Source of the DNA: JBGANR01 sp044222225 | GTDB taxonomy: Bacteria > Actinomycetota > Actinomycetes > Mycobacteriales > Mycobacteriaceae | Direction: 5' to 3' | Length of the DNA stretch: 64,000 bases | Assembly: GCA_044222225.1 (NCBI GenBank) | Contig: JBGANR010000007.1 | Coordinates: 116,985 to 180,984, forward strand | In this document: one piece after another, positions 8,244 through 16,284 of the stretch | Numbering within the stretch: position 1 is the first letter of the stretch | Layout of the letters: each line of letters starts with the position of its first letter | Notes under the pieces: model-generated | Told to the model about the DNA's origin: nothing | Database searches by the model: none | What the model saw: the letters and a program-made list of their open reading frames with translations, nothing else | Translations under genes and position numbers: made by a program

Positions 8244-10457
8244 GTGTCCAAATCGGCGATCGTGACCAAGATGGTCGGCTGCTGCCTGCTGGCCGGCGTC
8301 CTCCTCGCGGGCCTGCTGTTCCCGATCGTCGGAACGCTGGGCCAGGCGTCCAACCGCGCGGCCGACACCATCGCCAACGCGGCGTCGCAGCTGCTCGAGG
8401 GCAAGGTCCCCGAGATCACGACGATGACGGACGTCAACGGCAAGCCGATCGCCTACCTCTACGACCAGCGTCGCGTCCAGGTCGGCTACAACGACATCTC
8501 GCCGAACATGATCCGCTCCATCATCTCGATCGAGGACCGCCGGTTCCTCGACCACGACGGCGTCGACTGGCGCGGCACCGCCCGCGCCTTCGTCAAGAAC
8601 ACCGGCTCCGGCGAGGTGCAGCAGGGCGCGTCGACGCTCGATCAGCAGTACGTGAAGAACTACCAGCTGCTCGTGCTCGCGACGACCGAGGCCGAGCGCC
8701 GGGCGGCCACCGAGACGACCCCGGCCCGCAAGCTGCGCGAGGCCCGCATGGCGCTGACGCTGGAGCGCTCGCTCGTCGCGTCGGCCCGCGCCGCCGACCC
8801 GGCGATCACCGACGCCGACGCGAAGCTCGAGGCGAAGAAGGGCGTCGTCACCCGCTACCTCAACCTCGTCCCGTTCGGCAACGGCGCCTACGGCATCGAG
8901 GAGGCCGCGCAGACCTACTTCCGCGTCCCGGCCAAGGAACTCACCGTGGCGCAGTCCGCCATGCTCGCGGGCATCGTCCAGTCGTCGAGCAAGCTGGACC
9001 CGTACACGAACGCCAAAGAGGTGACCGAGCGGCGCAACCTGGTGCTCGACACGCTCATCTCCAACTTTCCCGAGCAGGCCGCCGAATACGCGGCCGCCAA
9101 GCAGGCGCCGCTCGGCGTCAAGCCGCCGCGGCAGATCCGGCAGGGCTGCATCGCCGCCGGCGACGCCGGTTTCTACTGCGACTACGCGCTGCAGTTCCTC
9201 GCGGCCAACGGCCTGAGCAAGGACGACGTCGTCCGCGGCGGCTACACGATCCGCACCAATCTCGACCCGACCGTGCAGGCGTCGACGGTCCGCGCGCTGC
9301 AGGCCAACGCCGACCCGCAGCTCGACGGCGTCGCGGCCGTCATGAGCGTCGTCCGGCCGGGCAAGACGTCGCACGCCGTGGTCTCGATGGGCTCTAGCCG
9401 GCACTACGGGCTCGACCCGAGCCGCGGGCAGACCGTGCAGCCGCAGCCGTACTCGCTCGTCGGCGACGGCGCCGGCTCGGTGTTCAAGATCTTCACCGTC
9501 GGCGCCGCGATGGACCGCGGCATGGGGACGTCGGCGCGACTACAGGTGCCCGGCTTCTACATCGGCTACGGGATGGGCAGCTCGGGCGGGCTCAACGGCT
9601 GCCCCGGCAACGCCTACTGCGTCCGCAACGCGGGCCGCTACCCGGCGTCGATGACGGTCACCGACGCCCTCGCCCAGTCCCCCAACACGGCTTTCGTCAA
9701 GCTCATCGAGCAGACGGGCGTCGCGCCGACCGTCGACCTCGCCGTCAAGCTCGGCCTGCGCTCGTACGCGACGCCGGGCACCGCCGGGCAGAGCGACAAG
9801 TCGATCGCGCAGACCGTCAAGGACGGCAACCTCGGCTCGTTCACCCTCGGCCCGGAGGCCGTCAACCCGCTGGAGCTGTCCAACGTCGCGGCCACGCTCG
9901 CCTCGGGCGGCGTGTGGTGCCCGCCGAACCCGATCCGCGAGATCCTGGCGCCCAAACGCGACCGGTTCGGCAACCAGGTCATCGGCACCGACGGCAAGCC
10001 GGCGATGGAGCCCGTCACGCGCTTCAAGCCGCCCGCCTGCGAGCAGGTGGTTCCGCCGGAGCTCGCCAACACGCTCGCCGTCGCCATGAGCAAGGACGAC
10101 GTCGGCGCCGGCACCTCGGCCGGCGCGGCGCGCGCCGCTGGCTGGTCGCTGCCGATGGCGGGCAAGACGGGAACGACCGAGGCCAGCCGCTCGGCCGCCT
10201 TCCTCGGCTTCACCAACAACGTCGCGGCCGCCACCTACATCTACGGCGACGGCCCCAACCCCACCGAGCTCTGCACGTCGCCGCTGCGCCAGTGCCCCGG
10301 CTACGGGGACCTGTTCGGCGGCCGCGAGCCGGCGGCCATCTGGTTCGACGCCGTCAGCCCCGTCGCCGACAACTGGGGCCCCACCGTCCTCCCCCCGACG
10401 GACCCCAAATACGTCTGCGGCGACAGCACGGTGAGCTGCTCCGGCGCGCCGTACTAG
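8244..10457 (+). CDS. ponA2: Bifunctional class A penicillin-binding protein, PonA2-like
   Basis: A 737-residue membrane-anchored peptidoglycan synthase. One N-terminal transmembrane segment (GCCLLAGVLLAGLLFP) is followed by a GT51 glycosyltransferase domain with SIEDRRFLDHDGVDW. The transpeptidase domain has GAGSVFKIFT (SxxK Ser), SPNTAF (SxN) and GKTGTTEA (KTG). Start is GTG 8244. The chain ends about 60 residues after the KTG region, with no PASTA domain, whereas M. tuberculosis PonA2 carries one plus a Pro-rich tail. The short tail contains Cys residues (VCGDSTVSCSG). Confidence 0.93.
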   Translation: MSKSAIVTKMVGCCLLAGVLLAGLLFPIVGTLGQASNRAADTIANAASQLLEGKVPEITTMTDVNGKPIAYLYDQRRVQVGYNDISPNMIRSIISIEDRRFLDHDGVDWRGTARAFVKNTGSGEVQQGASTLDQQYVKNYQLLVLATTEAERRAATETTPARKLREARMALTLERSLVASARAADPAITDADAKLEAKKGVVTRYLNLVPFGNGAYGIEEAAQTYFRVPAKELTVAQSAMLAGIVQSSSKLDPYTNAKEVTERRNLVLDTLISNFPEQAAEYAAAKQAPLGVKPPRQIRQGCIAAGDAGFYCDYALQFLAANGLSKDDVVRGGYTIRTNLDPTVQASTVRALQANADPQLDGVAAVMSVVRPGKTSHAVVSMGSSRHYGLDPSRGQTVQPQPYSLVGDGAGSVFKIFTVGAAMDRGMGTSARLQVPGFYIGYGMGSSGGLNGCPGNAYCVRNAGRYPASMTVTDALAQSPNTAFVKLIEQTGVAPTVDLAVKLGLRSYATPGTAGQSDKSIAQTVKDGNLGSFTLGPEAVNPLELSNVAATLASGGVWCPPNPIREILAPKRDRFGNQVIGTDGKPAMEPVTRFKPPACEQVVPPELANTLAVAMSKDDVGAGTSAGAARAAGWSLPMAGKTGTTEASRSAAFLGFTNNVAAATYIYGDGPNPTELCTSPLRQCPGYGDLFGGREPAAIWFDAVSPVADNWGPTVLPPTDPKYVCGDSTVSCSGAPY

Positions 10458-10477
10458 AAGCTCTCTAGGCTGGGGGC

Positions 10478-11440
10478 ATGCGTGCTTCCACTGTTCTCCG
10501 TGCCGTCGGCGGGGTCGCGGCGGCCGGTGCCGCCGGGCTCGGATACGCCACCCTCATCGAGCGCAACGCGTTCACGCTGCGCACCGCGTCGCTGGCCGTC
10601 CTGGAGCCCGGCACGCCGCCGCTGCGCGTGCTGCACATCTCCGACCTGCACATGATGCCGAACCAGCGGCTCAAACAGACGTGGGTGAGCGCGCTCGCCG
10701 AATTGGAGCCGCACCTCGTCGTCAACACCGGTGACAATCTGGCACACCCGCAGGCCGTGCCGGCCACCGTCCAGGCGCTCGATCCGCTGCTCGCGATCCC
10801 CGGGCTCTTCGTCTTCGGCTCCAACGACTACTACGGCCCGAAGCCGAAGAACCCGGTGCGTTACCTCACCAAACGGCACAAGCGCACCCGCGGCGAGCCG
10901 CTGCCGTGGCAGGACCTGCGCGCGGCGTTCAGCGAGCGGGGCTGGCTCGACGCCACGCACACCGTCCGCGAGCTGGAGGTGGCCGGCGTCCGGATCTCCG
11001 CCGCCGGCGTCGACGATCCGCACATCAGGCGCGACCGCTACCAGACGATCGCCGGACGGCCGAACCCCCTGGCCCAGCTGCGGCTCGGGCTCACCCACTC
11101 CCCCGAGCCGCGCGTGCTCGACGCGTTCGCGGCCGACGGCTACGACCTCGTGCTGGCCGGACACACCCACGGCGGCCAGCTCTGCCTGCCGTTCTACGGG
11201 GCGCTGGTGACGAACTGCGGGCTCGACCGCTCCCGCGTCAAGGGTCCGTCGAACTGGGGTGCGCACATGCTGCTGCACGTCTCGGCCGGGCTCGGCACGT
11301 CGCCGTACGCGCCCGCGCGGTTCGCCTGCCGGCCGGAGGCGACGCTCCTGACGCTCACCCCGGCGGCCTCGGGATCGTCCGAAGCCGCGCCTGTGCCGCG
11401 GGCCTCGACCGGCGTCCCCACACCCGCTCCGACCAGCTGA
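10478..11440 (+). CDS. Calcineurin-like metallophosphoesterase (Rv3683-like)
   Basis: A 320-residue protein with an N-terminal membrane/signal-like segment (VLRAVGGVAAAGAAGLGYATL). The metal-binding motifs are complete: ISDLH near residue 53, NTGDN near 87, GSNDY near 110 and GHTHGGQ near 231. The gene follows ponA2 by 20 nt and is in the same place in M. tuberculosis, so the two are probably co-transcribed. The substrate is unknown. Confidence 0.9.
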   Translation: MRASTVLRAVGGVAAAGAAGLGYATLIERNAFTLRTASLAVLEPGTPPLRVLHISDLHMMPNQRLKQTWVSALAELEPHLVVNTGDNLAHPQAVPATVQALDPLLAIPGLFVFGSNDYYGPKPKNPVRYLTKRHKRTRGEPLPWQDLRAAFSERGWLDATHTVRELEVAGVRISAAGVDDPHIRRDRYQTIAGRPNPLAQLRLGLTHSPEPRVLDAFAADGYDLVLAGHTHGGQLCLPFYGALVTNCGLDRSRVKGPSNWGAHMLLHVSAGLGTSPYAPARFACRPEATLLTLTPAASGSSEAAPVPRASTGVPTPAPTS

Positions 11441-11485
11441 TTTCCCGGCGGACGGCGACGTGAGGTAATCTCATCGGCGTTGTCG

Positions 11486-11559
11486 CGGGGTGTGGCGCAG
11501 CTTGGTAGCGTGCCTCGTTCGGGTCGAGGAGGTCGTGGGTTCAAATCCCGCCACCCCGA
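11486..11559 (+). tRNA. tRNA-Pro (anticodon CGG)
   Basis: A cloverleaf can be folded by eye: acceptor CGGGGTG/CACCCCG with discriminator A; D-arm GCGCAGCTTGGTAGCGT; anticodon stem CCTCG/CGAGG with loop TTCGGGT, giving anticodon CGG; T-arm GTGGGTTCAAATCCCGC. CCA is not encoded. A strong hairpin follows 10 nt later. Confidence 0.95.
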
Positions 11560-11569
11560 CAGCACAGAT

Positions 11570-11603
11570 GAAGGGCTCCGTCCGATTTCGGACGGAGCCC
11601 TTC
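11570..11603. terminator. Hairpin terminator between tRNA-Pro and the HdeD-like gene
   Basis: A perfect 15-bp stem (GAAGGGCTCCGTCCG and complement) with an ATTT loop, lying between convergent units, 8 nt beyond the stop codon of the HdeD-like gene. Confidence 0.85.
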
Positions 11604-11611
11604 GTCGTCGC

Positions 11612-12163
11612 TCAGTTCAGCGACTGCGCCGCCCGCTTACGCAGGGCGAAGGCGTCCGCGATCTCCGACGCGCCGACCGCGATCGCCACGAAGGACGCCC
11701 CGAACAGCAGCGAGCCCGCCGACGCCGCGGGCCACAGCACGACCGTGGCGCCGCCGGCGATGAGGATGATCGCGAGGAAGCACGAGAACGCCCGGTGTCC
11801 CTGCGGCAGCTGGGCGGCGACGCCCAGGCCGGCGGCGCCCCGGAACAGCCAGCCGACACCGATCCAGATGGCGAGCAGGACCACCGACTCGACCGGGTTG
11901 CGCAGCGCGACGACGCCGAGGATCAGCGACAGGGCGCCGGAGAGCACGAGCATGATCGTCTGCGAGGTCGAGCGGCCGAGGAACGTCGCGGCGAGCAGCT
12001 GGGCGACGCCCGTCACGACGAGGTAGGCGCCGAACAGCACCGCGGCCACCCACAGCGTCGGCCCCGGCCAGAACAGGCCGCAGGCACCGAGGCAGAGCGC
12101 CGCGATCCCCGAGGCCAGCAGAGCGAGCCAGGCGTTCTTCACGAGAGTCTGCGGTGCAGTCAT
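11612..12163 (-). CDS. HdeD-like DUF308 membrane protein
   Basis: A 183-residue protein made of about six hydrophobic segments, with the repeated pattern LVLSGALSLILGVVALRNP that is typical of HdeD/DUF308 proteins. E. coli HdeD is linked to acid resistance; no role can be assigned here. The ATG at 12163 has a GAAGGAGA ribosome site. The protein ends in a short basic tail (LRKRAAQSLN). Confidence 0.85.
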   Translation of the reverse strand: MTAPQTLVKNAWLALLASGIAALCLGACGLFWPGPTLWVAAVLFGAYLVVTGVAQLLAATFLGRSTSQTIMLVLSGALSLILGVVALRNPVESVVLLAIWIGVGWLFRGAAGLGVAAQLPQGHRAFSCFLAIILIAGGATVVLWPAASAGSLLFGASFVAIAVGASEIADAFALRKRAAQSLN

Positions 12164-12415
12164 CGTCGTCTCCTTCGTGCCGGGCGGACGGCCGTCATGA
12201 CGCCGCGAACGCGACGGGGACGGGAGACGGGCACCCCGACGTGCCACCCGTCCTGAAGCGACCCTAACCCGGCACCGACGACGTCGCTTCTCCGGATTCG
12301 GTCCGGCGCTCGAGGCCGTCGGATAGAATGATGAGTTCGGCCGACACCGTCGGCCACGGTGTGCCGGGAAGTCTGGTCGGCCGCGCGAGCAGCGCGTCGT
12401 CGACGAAAGGTCCCG
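12164..12415. other. Intergenic region upstream of nhaA
   Basis: 252 bp shared by divergent genes. It holds a TAGAAT box at 12323 and a 7-bp stem (GGCCGAC, then GTCGGCC) at 12339-12355, 60 nt before nhaA. This might be part of a leader structure, but no known riboswitch could be recognised. Confidence 0.3.
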
Positions 12416-13687
12416 ATGTCCGCCCTCTCCCCCACCCGGCTGTCCCACGCGCTGCGATCGGATCTCGTCTCCGGCGTCGTCATCCTCACCGCGGCCGTCC
12501 TCGCCGTCGTCCTGGCCAACTCCGGCGCCGCCGACGCCTACGCGACGCTTCGCGACACCCGGATCGGGCCGTCGGCGCTGCACCTGGACCTGGACCTCGG
12601 CACCTGGGCGAGCGACGGCCTGCTCGCCGTGTTCTTCTTCGTCGTCGGCGTCGAGCTCGCGGTCGAGTTCCGGCACGGCCGGCTCTCCGACCCGCGGACC
12701 GCGGCGCTGCCCGTGGGCGCCGCCGTCGGCGGGATGATCGTGCCCGCGCTCGTCTTCCTCGCGATCGCCGCACCCCGCGGCGCCGACCTCAGCGGCTGGG
12801 CCGTCCCCACCGCCACCGACATCGCCTTCGCCGTGGCCGTCCTGGCCGTCGCCGCCCCCGGGCTCCCCGCCGCGCTGCGGACGTTCCTGCTCACCCTGGC
12901 GGTCGTCGACGACCTGCTCGCGATCGTCGTCATCGCCGTCTTCTACACCGACGAGCTGAGCCTCGGCCACCTCGCCGCGGCCGTCGTCCCCCTCGGCCTC
13001 TTCGCCGCCGCGCTGCGGACGCGGTTCCACCCGTGGTGGCTGTTGCTGCCGCTCGCCGCCGCGACGTGGTTCCTCGTCCACGCCTCCGGCATCCATGCGA
13101 CGATCGCCGGCGTGCTGCTCGGTTTTGTCGTGCCCACCGCCCGCAGTACAGATGGAGCTCGCGGAATCGGCGGTTCTCCAGATGGAGCCTGCGGAATCGC
13201 CGGTTCTCCAGATGGAGCTCGCGGAATCGCCGGTTCCACGGGTGAATCGCTCGCCGAGCGCATCGGCCATGCGATGACGCCGCTCTCCAGCGGCGTCGCG
13301 GTGCCGGTGTTCGCGTTCTTCGCCGCCGGAGTCGCCGTCGGCGGCGCGGACGGCCTCGCCTCGGCACTGACGGACCCCGTCGCGCTCGGTATCGGCCTGG
13401 GCCTGGTCGTCGGCAAGGCGGTCGGCGTCTTCGGCACGACGATGCTGCTCGCGCGCTTCACGCCGGCGCGGCTGGATTCCGACGTCGCCGCCGCGGACGT
13501 CGCCGGCATCGCCCTGCTCGCCGGCATCGGCTTCACCGTGTCGCTGCTCGTCGGCGAACTCGCCTACGGCGCCACGCCCGACGGCGCACACGCCACGGTC
13601 GCCGTGCTCGTCGGCAGCCTCGTCGCCGCGGGACTCGGCGGCACGGCCCTCCGGCTGCGATCGCGCCGGTACGCACGCCTACCCTGA
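12416..13687 (+). CDS. nhaA: Na+/H+ antiporter NhaA
   Basis: A 423-residue, multi-spanning antiporter that exchanges Na+ or Li+ for protons. Family motifs include FFFVVGVELAVEF near residue 75 and PTATDIAFAVAVLAV near 130. LAVVDDLLAIVVIAVFY near 163 contains the two essential Asp, and GIGFTVSLLVGELA lies near the C-terminus. Between the central helices the protein carries three tandem 10-residue repeats (DGARGIGGSP-like, about 246-275) encoded by 30-bp DNA repeats, which are not expected in NhaA. Start ATG 12416 has GAAAGG upstream. Confidence 0.93.
   Translation: MSALSPTRLSHALRSDLVSGVVILTAAVLAVVLANSGAADAYATLRDTRIGPSALHLDLDLGTWASDGLLAVFFFVVGVELAVEFRHGRLSDPRTAALPVGAAVGGMIVPALVFLAIAAPRGADLSGWAVPTATDIAFAVAVLAVAAPGLPAALRTFLLTLAVVDDLLAIVVIAVFYTDELSLGHLAAAVVPLGLFAAALRTRFHPWWLLLPLAAATWFLVHASGIHATIAGVLLGFVVPTARSTDGARGIGGSPDGACGIAGSPDGARGIAGSTGESLAERIGHAMTPLSSGVAVPVFAFFAAGVAVGGADGLASALTDPVALGIGLGLVVGKAVGVFGTTMLLARFTPARLDSDVAAADVAGIALLAGIGFTVSLLVGELAYGATPDGAHATVAVLVGSLVAAGLGGTALRLRSRRYARLP
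13151..13240 (+). repeat. Three tandem 30-bp repeats inside nhaA
   Basis: Units start at 13151, 13181 and 13211. Each begins GATGGAGCTCGCGGAATCG (the second has CCTGC instead of CTCGC) and ends near CGGTTCTCCA. The length is a multiple of 3, so the frame is kept. The same 19-mer occurs twice inside the gene at 22199-23491. Confidence 0.9.
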
Positions 13688-13740
13688 TGAGGTCGCCGCC
13701 GCCGCCCGAAAACGGCGGACGGCCCTGTCAGGAGGTACAT

Positions 13741-14331
13741 GTGTCCGACGAGACGGACGCCGCACGCCGCACACTGGTCTGCCGGTGGGCGGGAATCGCG
13801 ATGGTCGTCGCGGCCGCTCTCGTCCCGCTCGCGGGCCTGTTGCCCGCCGCCGAGTTCGGCGGCAGCATCGACGGCCGGCTGTTCACCGCCGAACGCACCG
13901 GCTGGGGAACGGGCGGGTTGACGGTCGGCGGCAGCCCCGCCGAGTGGTCGGCACTGCGCGATCACGTCGATCCCCGCGTCGTCGGCCCTTCGGGGGCCCC
14001 GATGCCGGCCGTGGTCAGCTTCCTCATCTTCCTGGCGGCGCCGGCCCTCGTCTTCGGCGTGCTCATCGCCGTCGGCGTCGGACGCCGGCTCAACGCCATC
14101 GCCGGCTCGGCCGTGGGCGCCGCGAACTCCGTCATGACGCTCTCGGCACTCGGCTCGCCGGCCGCCCTCGTCTTCGGCATCAAACCCGACAGCGGTTTCG
14201 ACGTCCTGCGACAGGAGCCGGGGCCCGCACTGTGGCTCTTCGTCCTGGCGGCGACGACCGTCGCCGTCGCCGGGATCACGGCCGTCTACGCCACGCCCAA
14301 GCCGGCCCGACCGAAACCGATCATCCGCTGA
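13741..14331 (+). CDS. Hypothetical membrane protein
   Basis: A 196-residue protein that I do not recognise. It starts at GTG 13741 with AGGAGGT upstream. Three or four hydrophobic segments are visible: GIAMVVAAALVPLAGLLP near residue 18, VVSFLIFLAAPALVFGVLIAVGVG near 92, and LWLFVLAATTVAVAGITAVYA near 165. The stretch between the first two is soluble and glycine-rich, and would lie outside the cytoplasm if the N-terminus is inside. It follows nhaA by 53 bp and overlaps the end of the convergent crcB gene by 11 bp. Confidence 0.7.
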   Translation: MSDETDAARRTLVCRWAGIAMVVAAALVPLAGLLPAAEFGGSIDGRLFTAERTGWGTGGLTVGGSPAEWSALRDHVDPRVVGPSGAPMPAVVSFLIFLAAPALVFGVLIAVGVGRRLNAIAGSAVGAANSVMTLSALGSPAALVFGIKPDSGFDVLRQEPGPALWLFVLAATTVAVAGITAVYATPKPARPKPIIR

Positions 14332-14680
14332 CGGACCACCGCGCGAGCCGGTAGGCGAGCGCGCAGACGAGGACGCACGCCGCGGCCCCGCCGGCCGCGA
14401 TGAGCAGCGCCCGGCGGCGACGCCCCTCGCCGGCGAGCCGGACGGCGTCGATCGACGCGGCGCTGAACGTCGTGAAACCGCCGCAGAACCCCGTGCCGAG
14501 CACCACGGCGACCGCGCCGGCGAACGTCCCCGCGATGCCGCCGAGCAGCGCGGAGCCGGTGATGTTGATCGCGAGGATCGGCAGGCCCGGGCCCAGCCGC
14601 GTCTGCAGCAGACGGTCGGCGCCGTAACGCGCCGCGGCGCCGGTGCCGCCCGCCAGCGCGACGAGCAGCGCGAGCGTCAT
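14321..14680 (-). CDS. crcB2: Fluoride channel subunit CrcB/FluC (second of pair)
   Basis: A 119-residue four-helix membrane protein of the Fluc family, which exports fluoride. It shows GGTGAAARYGADR near the N-terminus, INITGSALLGGI, and the signature GTGFCGGFTTFSAAS near residue 70 that lines the pore. It overlaps the upstream crcB by 4 nt (ATGA). Adjacent pairs usually form heterodimeric channels. No fluoride riboswitch was recognised upstream of the pair. Confidence 0.92.
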   Translation of the reverse strand: MTLALLVALAGGTGAAARYGADRLLQTRLGPGLPILAINITGSALLGGIAGTFAGAVAVVLGTGFCGGFTTFSAASIDAVRLAGEGRRRRALLIAAGGAAACVLVCALAYRLARWSVSG

Positions 14681-15045
14681 CGCCGCCCCCGGGCGAGACG
14701 TCCGCCGAGCCGGACGCCGACGCCCGCCGCCGCGGCGCCGAGGACGACGGTCACGACGACGTAGCCGACGGCGCGGACGGCGTCGGCCATGAGCACCGAT
14801 TCCAGCGCGAGGGCGCTGTAGGTGGTGAAGCCGCCGCAGAATCCCGTGCCCCACAGCAGCCGCGCCGGCGCCGCGGCGACCGACGCGAGCAGCAGCCCGA
14901 GCGCGAACGCCCCGACCAGGTTGACGACGAACGTCGCGACGGGCAGCCCGCCCACGGACCCGACGGCGAGCCCGGCGCCGTACCGGGCCAGCGTCCCGGC
15001 GGCGCCGCCGAGGAAGACGAGCCCGAGCGACCGCACGGCTGCCAT
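14677..15045 (-). CDS. crcB1: Fluoride channel subunit CrcB/FluC (first of pair)
   Basis: A 122-residue Fluc subunit. Motifs are GGAAGTLARYGAG near residue 13, FVVNLVGAFALG near 40 and GTGFCGGFTTYSALALE near 68. The C-terminus is Arg-rich (GGRLARGRR). The stop overlaps the next crcB start by 4 nt, so the two are made together and probably dimerise in opposite membrane orientations, as known for such pairs. Confidence 0.92.
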   Translation of the reverse strand: MAAVRSLGLVFLGGAAGTLARYGAGLAVGSVGGLPVATFVVNLVGAFALGLLLASVAAAPARLLWGTGFCGGFTTYSALALESVLMADAVRAVGYVVVTVVLGAAAAGVGVRLGGRLARGRR

Positions 15046-15094
15046 TGTGCGCCGCGCCGCCCGGGGGACTCGCGCCGACGGGCGGCGGACTCGG

Positions 15095-15526
15095 CTAGAC
15101 GCGCGCCGTGGCGGTCGCGTCGATGTTGCCGCGGGTGGCCTTCGAGTACGGGCAGAAGGCGTGGGCCTTGGCGACGAGGTCGTCGGCGACGTCCTGGTCG
15201 AGGCCCGGCAGCGTCGCGACGATCTCGGCGGCGAGGCCGAAGCCGCCGTCCGCGAGGTCCTTGCCGATGCTCGCCGAGACGGTGACCGACGTGTCGGCCG
15301 GAACCTTGACCTTCTCCTTGCCGGCGACGGCGCGCAGCGCGCCGAGGAAGCACGCGGCCCACCCGGCCGAGAAGAGCTCCTCGGGATTGCTGCCCTCGCC
15401 GCTGCCGCCGAGCGCCTTCGGCGGGCGCAGGTCGAGCTCGATGCGGCCCGTCTCCGACACGACGTGGCCGTCGCGGCCGCCGCCCGTGGCGGTGGAGCTG
15501 ATGGTGTACGCGGTCTCGATGCTCAT
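15095..15526 (-). CDS. ohr: Organic hydroperoxide resistance protein, Ohr/OsmC family
   Basis: A 143-residue thiol peroxidase. The two catalytic Cys are visible in GWAACFLGALR and HAFCPYSKATRGN. The conserved front reads SNPEELFSAGW. The start at 15526 (MSIETAYT) has TAGGAGAT upstream; a longer in-frame extension lacks a ribosome site. The gene lies 148 bp downstream of furA on the same strand. Ohr is usually controlled by a MarR-type OhrR, which is not seen nearby, so control by the Fur-type regulator is possible but unproven. Confidence 0.92.
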   Translation of the reverse strand: MSIETAYTISSTATGGGRDGHVVSETGRIELDLRPPKALGGSGEGSNPEELFSAGWAACFLGALRAVAGKEKVKVPADTSVTVSASIGKDLADGGFGLAAEIVATLPGLDQDVADDLVAKAHAFCPYSKATRGNIDATATARV

Positions 15527-15674
15527 CTGCGATCTCCTACTGTCGGTTTCTCTCGATGACGTCTGCACGGCGACGCGCCGGACCTCGGTCCGCGACGGCC
15601 GAGGCGGCCCGTCCCGCATCGCCATCAACGACGATATGGGACGTCCGCATCCGGTGCGGCCGAGTCGCCCCGCC

Positions 15675-16115
15675 TCAGACCGACGACGCCGAGACGCAAT
15701 CCGGACACAGCCCCCAGAAGGTCACCTCGGCCTCGTCGATGACAAACGCGTGATCGTCGTCCGGCGTCAGACAGGGCGCGGCGCCGACCACGCAGTCGAC
15801 GTCGACGATCCGCGCACACCGCCGGCAGACGAGATGATGATGGTTGTCGCCGGTGCGCGCCTCGTAACGCACCGCCGACCCGGCCGGCTCGATCCGCCGC
15901 AGCAGCCCCTCCCGGGTGCACGCCCGCAGCACGTCGTAGACGGTCTGCGTCGAGACGTTGCCCAGCTCGGCCCGCAGCGCCACGGCGACCTCGTCCGCCG
16001 TGACGTGCGGATGCTCACCCAGGTACGACAACGCCGCGACCCGCGGCGCCGTCACCCGCAACCCGACCCCGCGCAGCCGCTCCTCCGGGGACGCGGGACT
16101 GACGGCGGCACACAT
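15675..16115 (-). CDS. furA: Fur-family regulator, FurA-like
   Basis: A 146-residue Fur-type repressor. The N-terminal winged helix includes LRVTAPRVAALSYL and STQTVYDVLRACTREGLL. The dimerisation and metal domain has GDNHHHLVCRRCARIVDVDC and a C-terminal LCPDC, so both CxxC pairs are present. It closely resembles mycobacterial FurA, which controls katG, but no katG follows; an ohr gene does. A likely operator, TCTGGA-N5-TCCAGA, lies at 16138-16154, about 23 bp upstream of the start. Confidence 0.88.
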   Translation of the reverse strand: MCAAVSPASPEERLRGVGLRVTAPRVAALSYLGEHPHVTADEVAVALRAELGNVSTQTVYDVLRACTREGLLRRIEPAGSAVRYEARTGDNHHHLVCRRCARIVDVDCVVGAAPCLTPDDDHAFVIDEAEVTFWGLCPDCVSASSV

Positions 16116-16137
16116 GCTGGCCAGTCTACCCCGGTTT

Positions 16138-16154
16138 TCTGGAGCAGATCCAGA
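16138..16154. promoter_or_regulatory. Candidate FurA autoregulatory operator
   Basis: Perfect inverted repeat TCTGGA-GCAGA-TCCAGA, 22 bp upstream of the furA ATG, next to a short T-run. Palindromic sites at this distance suit autoregulation. This is inference from position only. Confidence 0.4.
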
Positions 16155-16168
16155 TAGCGACGGAAGCA

Positions 16169-16210
16169 GCGGTGGGTGGACGACCCCCGGCGGGCCGCCG
16201 GCATCGGACC
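16169..16210. repeat. REP-like palindrome half (left arm), family R
   Basis: Reads GGTGGGTGGACGACCCCCGG then CGGGCCGCCGGCATCGG, a diverged copy of the left arm found 52 bp downstream at 16222-16262. No right arm is visible beside it. Confidence 0.6.
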
Positions 16211-16284
16211 CTGGCCGGAACGGCGGCGGGTGGACCACCCCGGGCGGGCCGCTGGCATCGGGCCTGGCGGGAGGACGCGCTAGC

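Noticed and set aside
12359..12415. Longer NhaA start
   Set aside because: The in-frame ATG at 12359 adds an Arg-rich, non-family extension; ATG 12416 has a ribosome site and matches family N-termini.
15046..15094. Fluoride riboswitch upstream of the crcB pair
   Set aside because: No conserved crcB-motif pattern could be found; only the ohr 3' end lies there.
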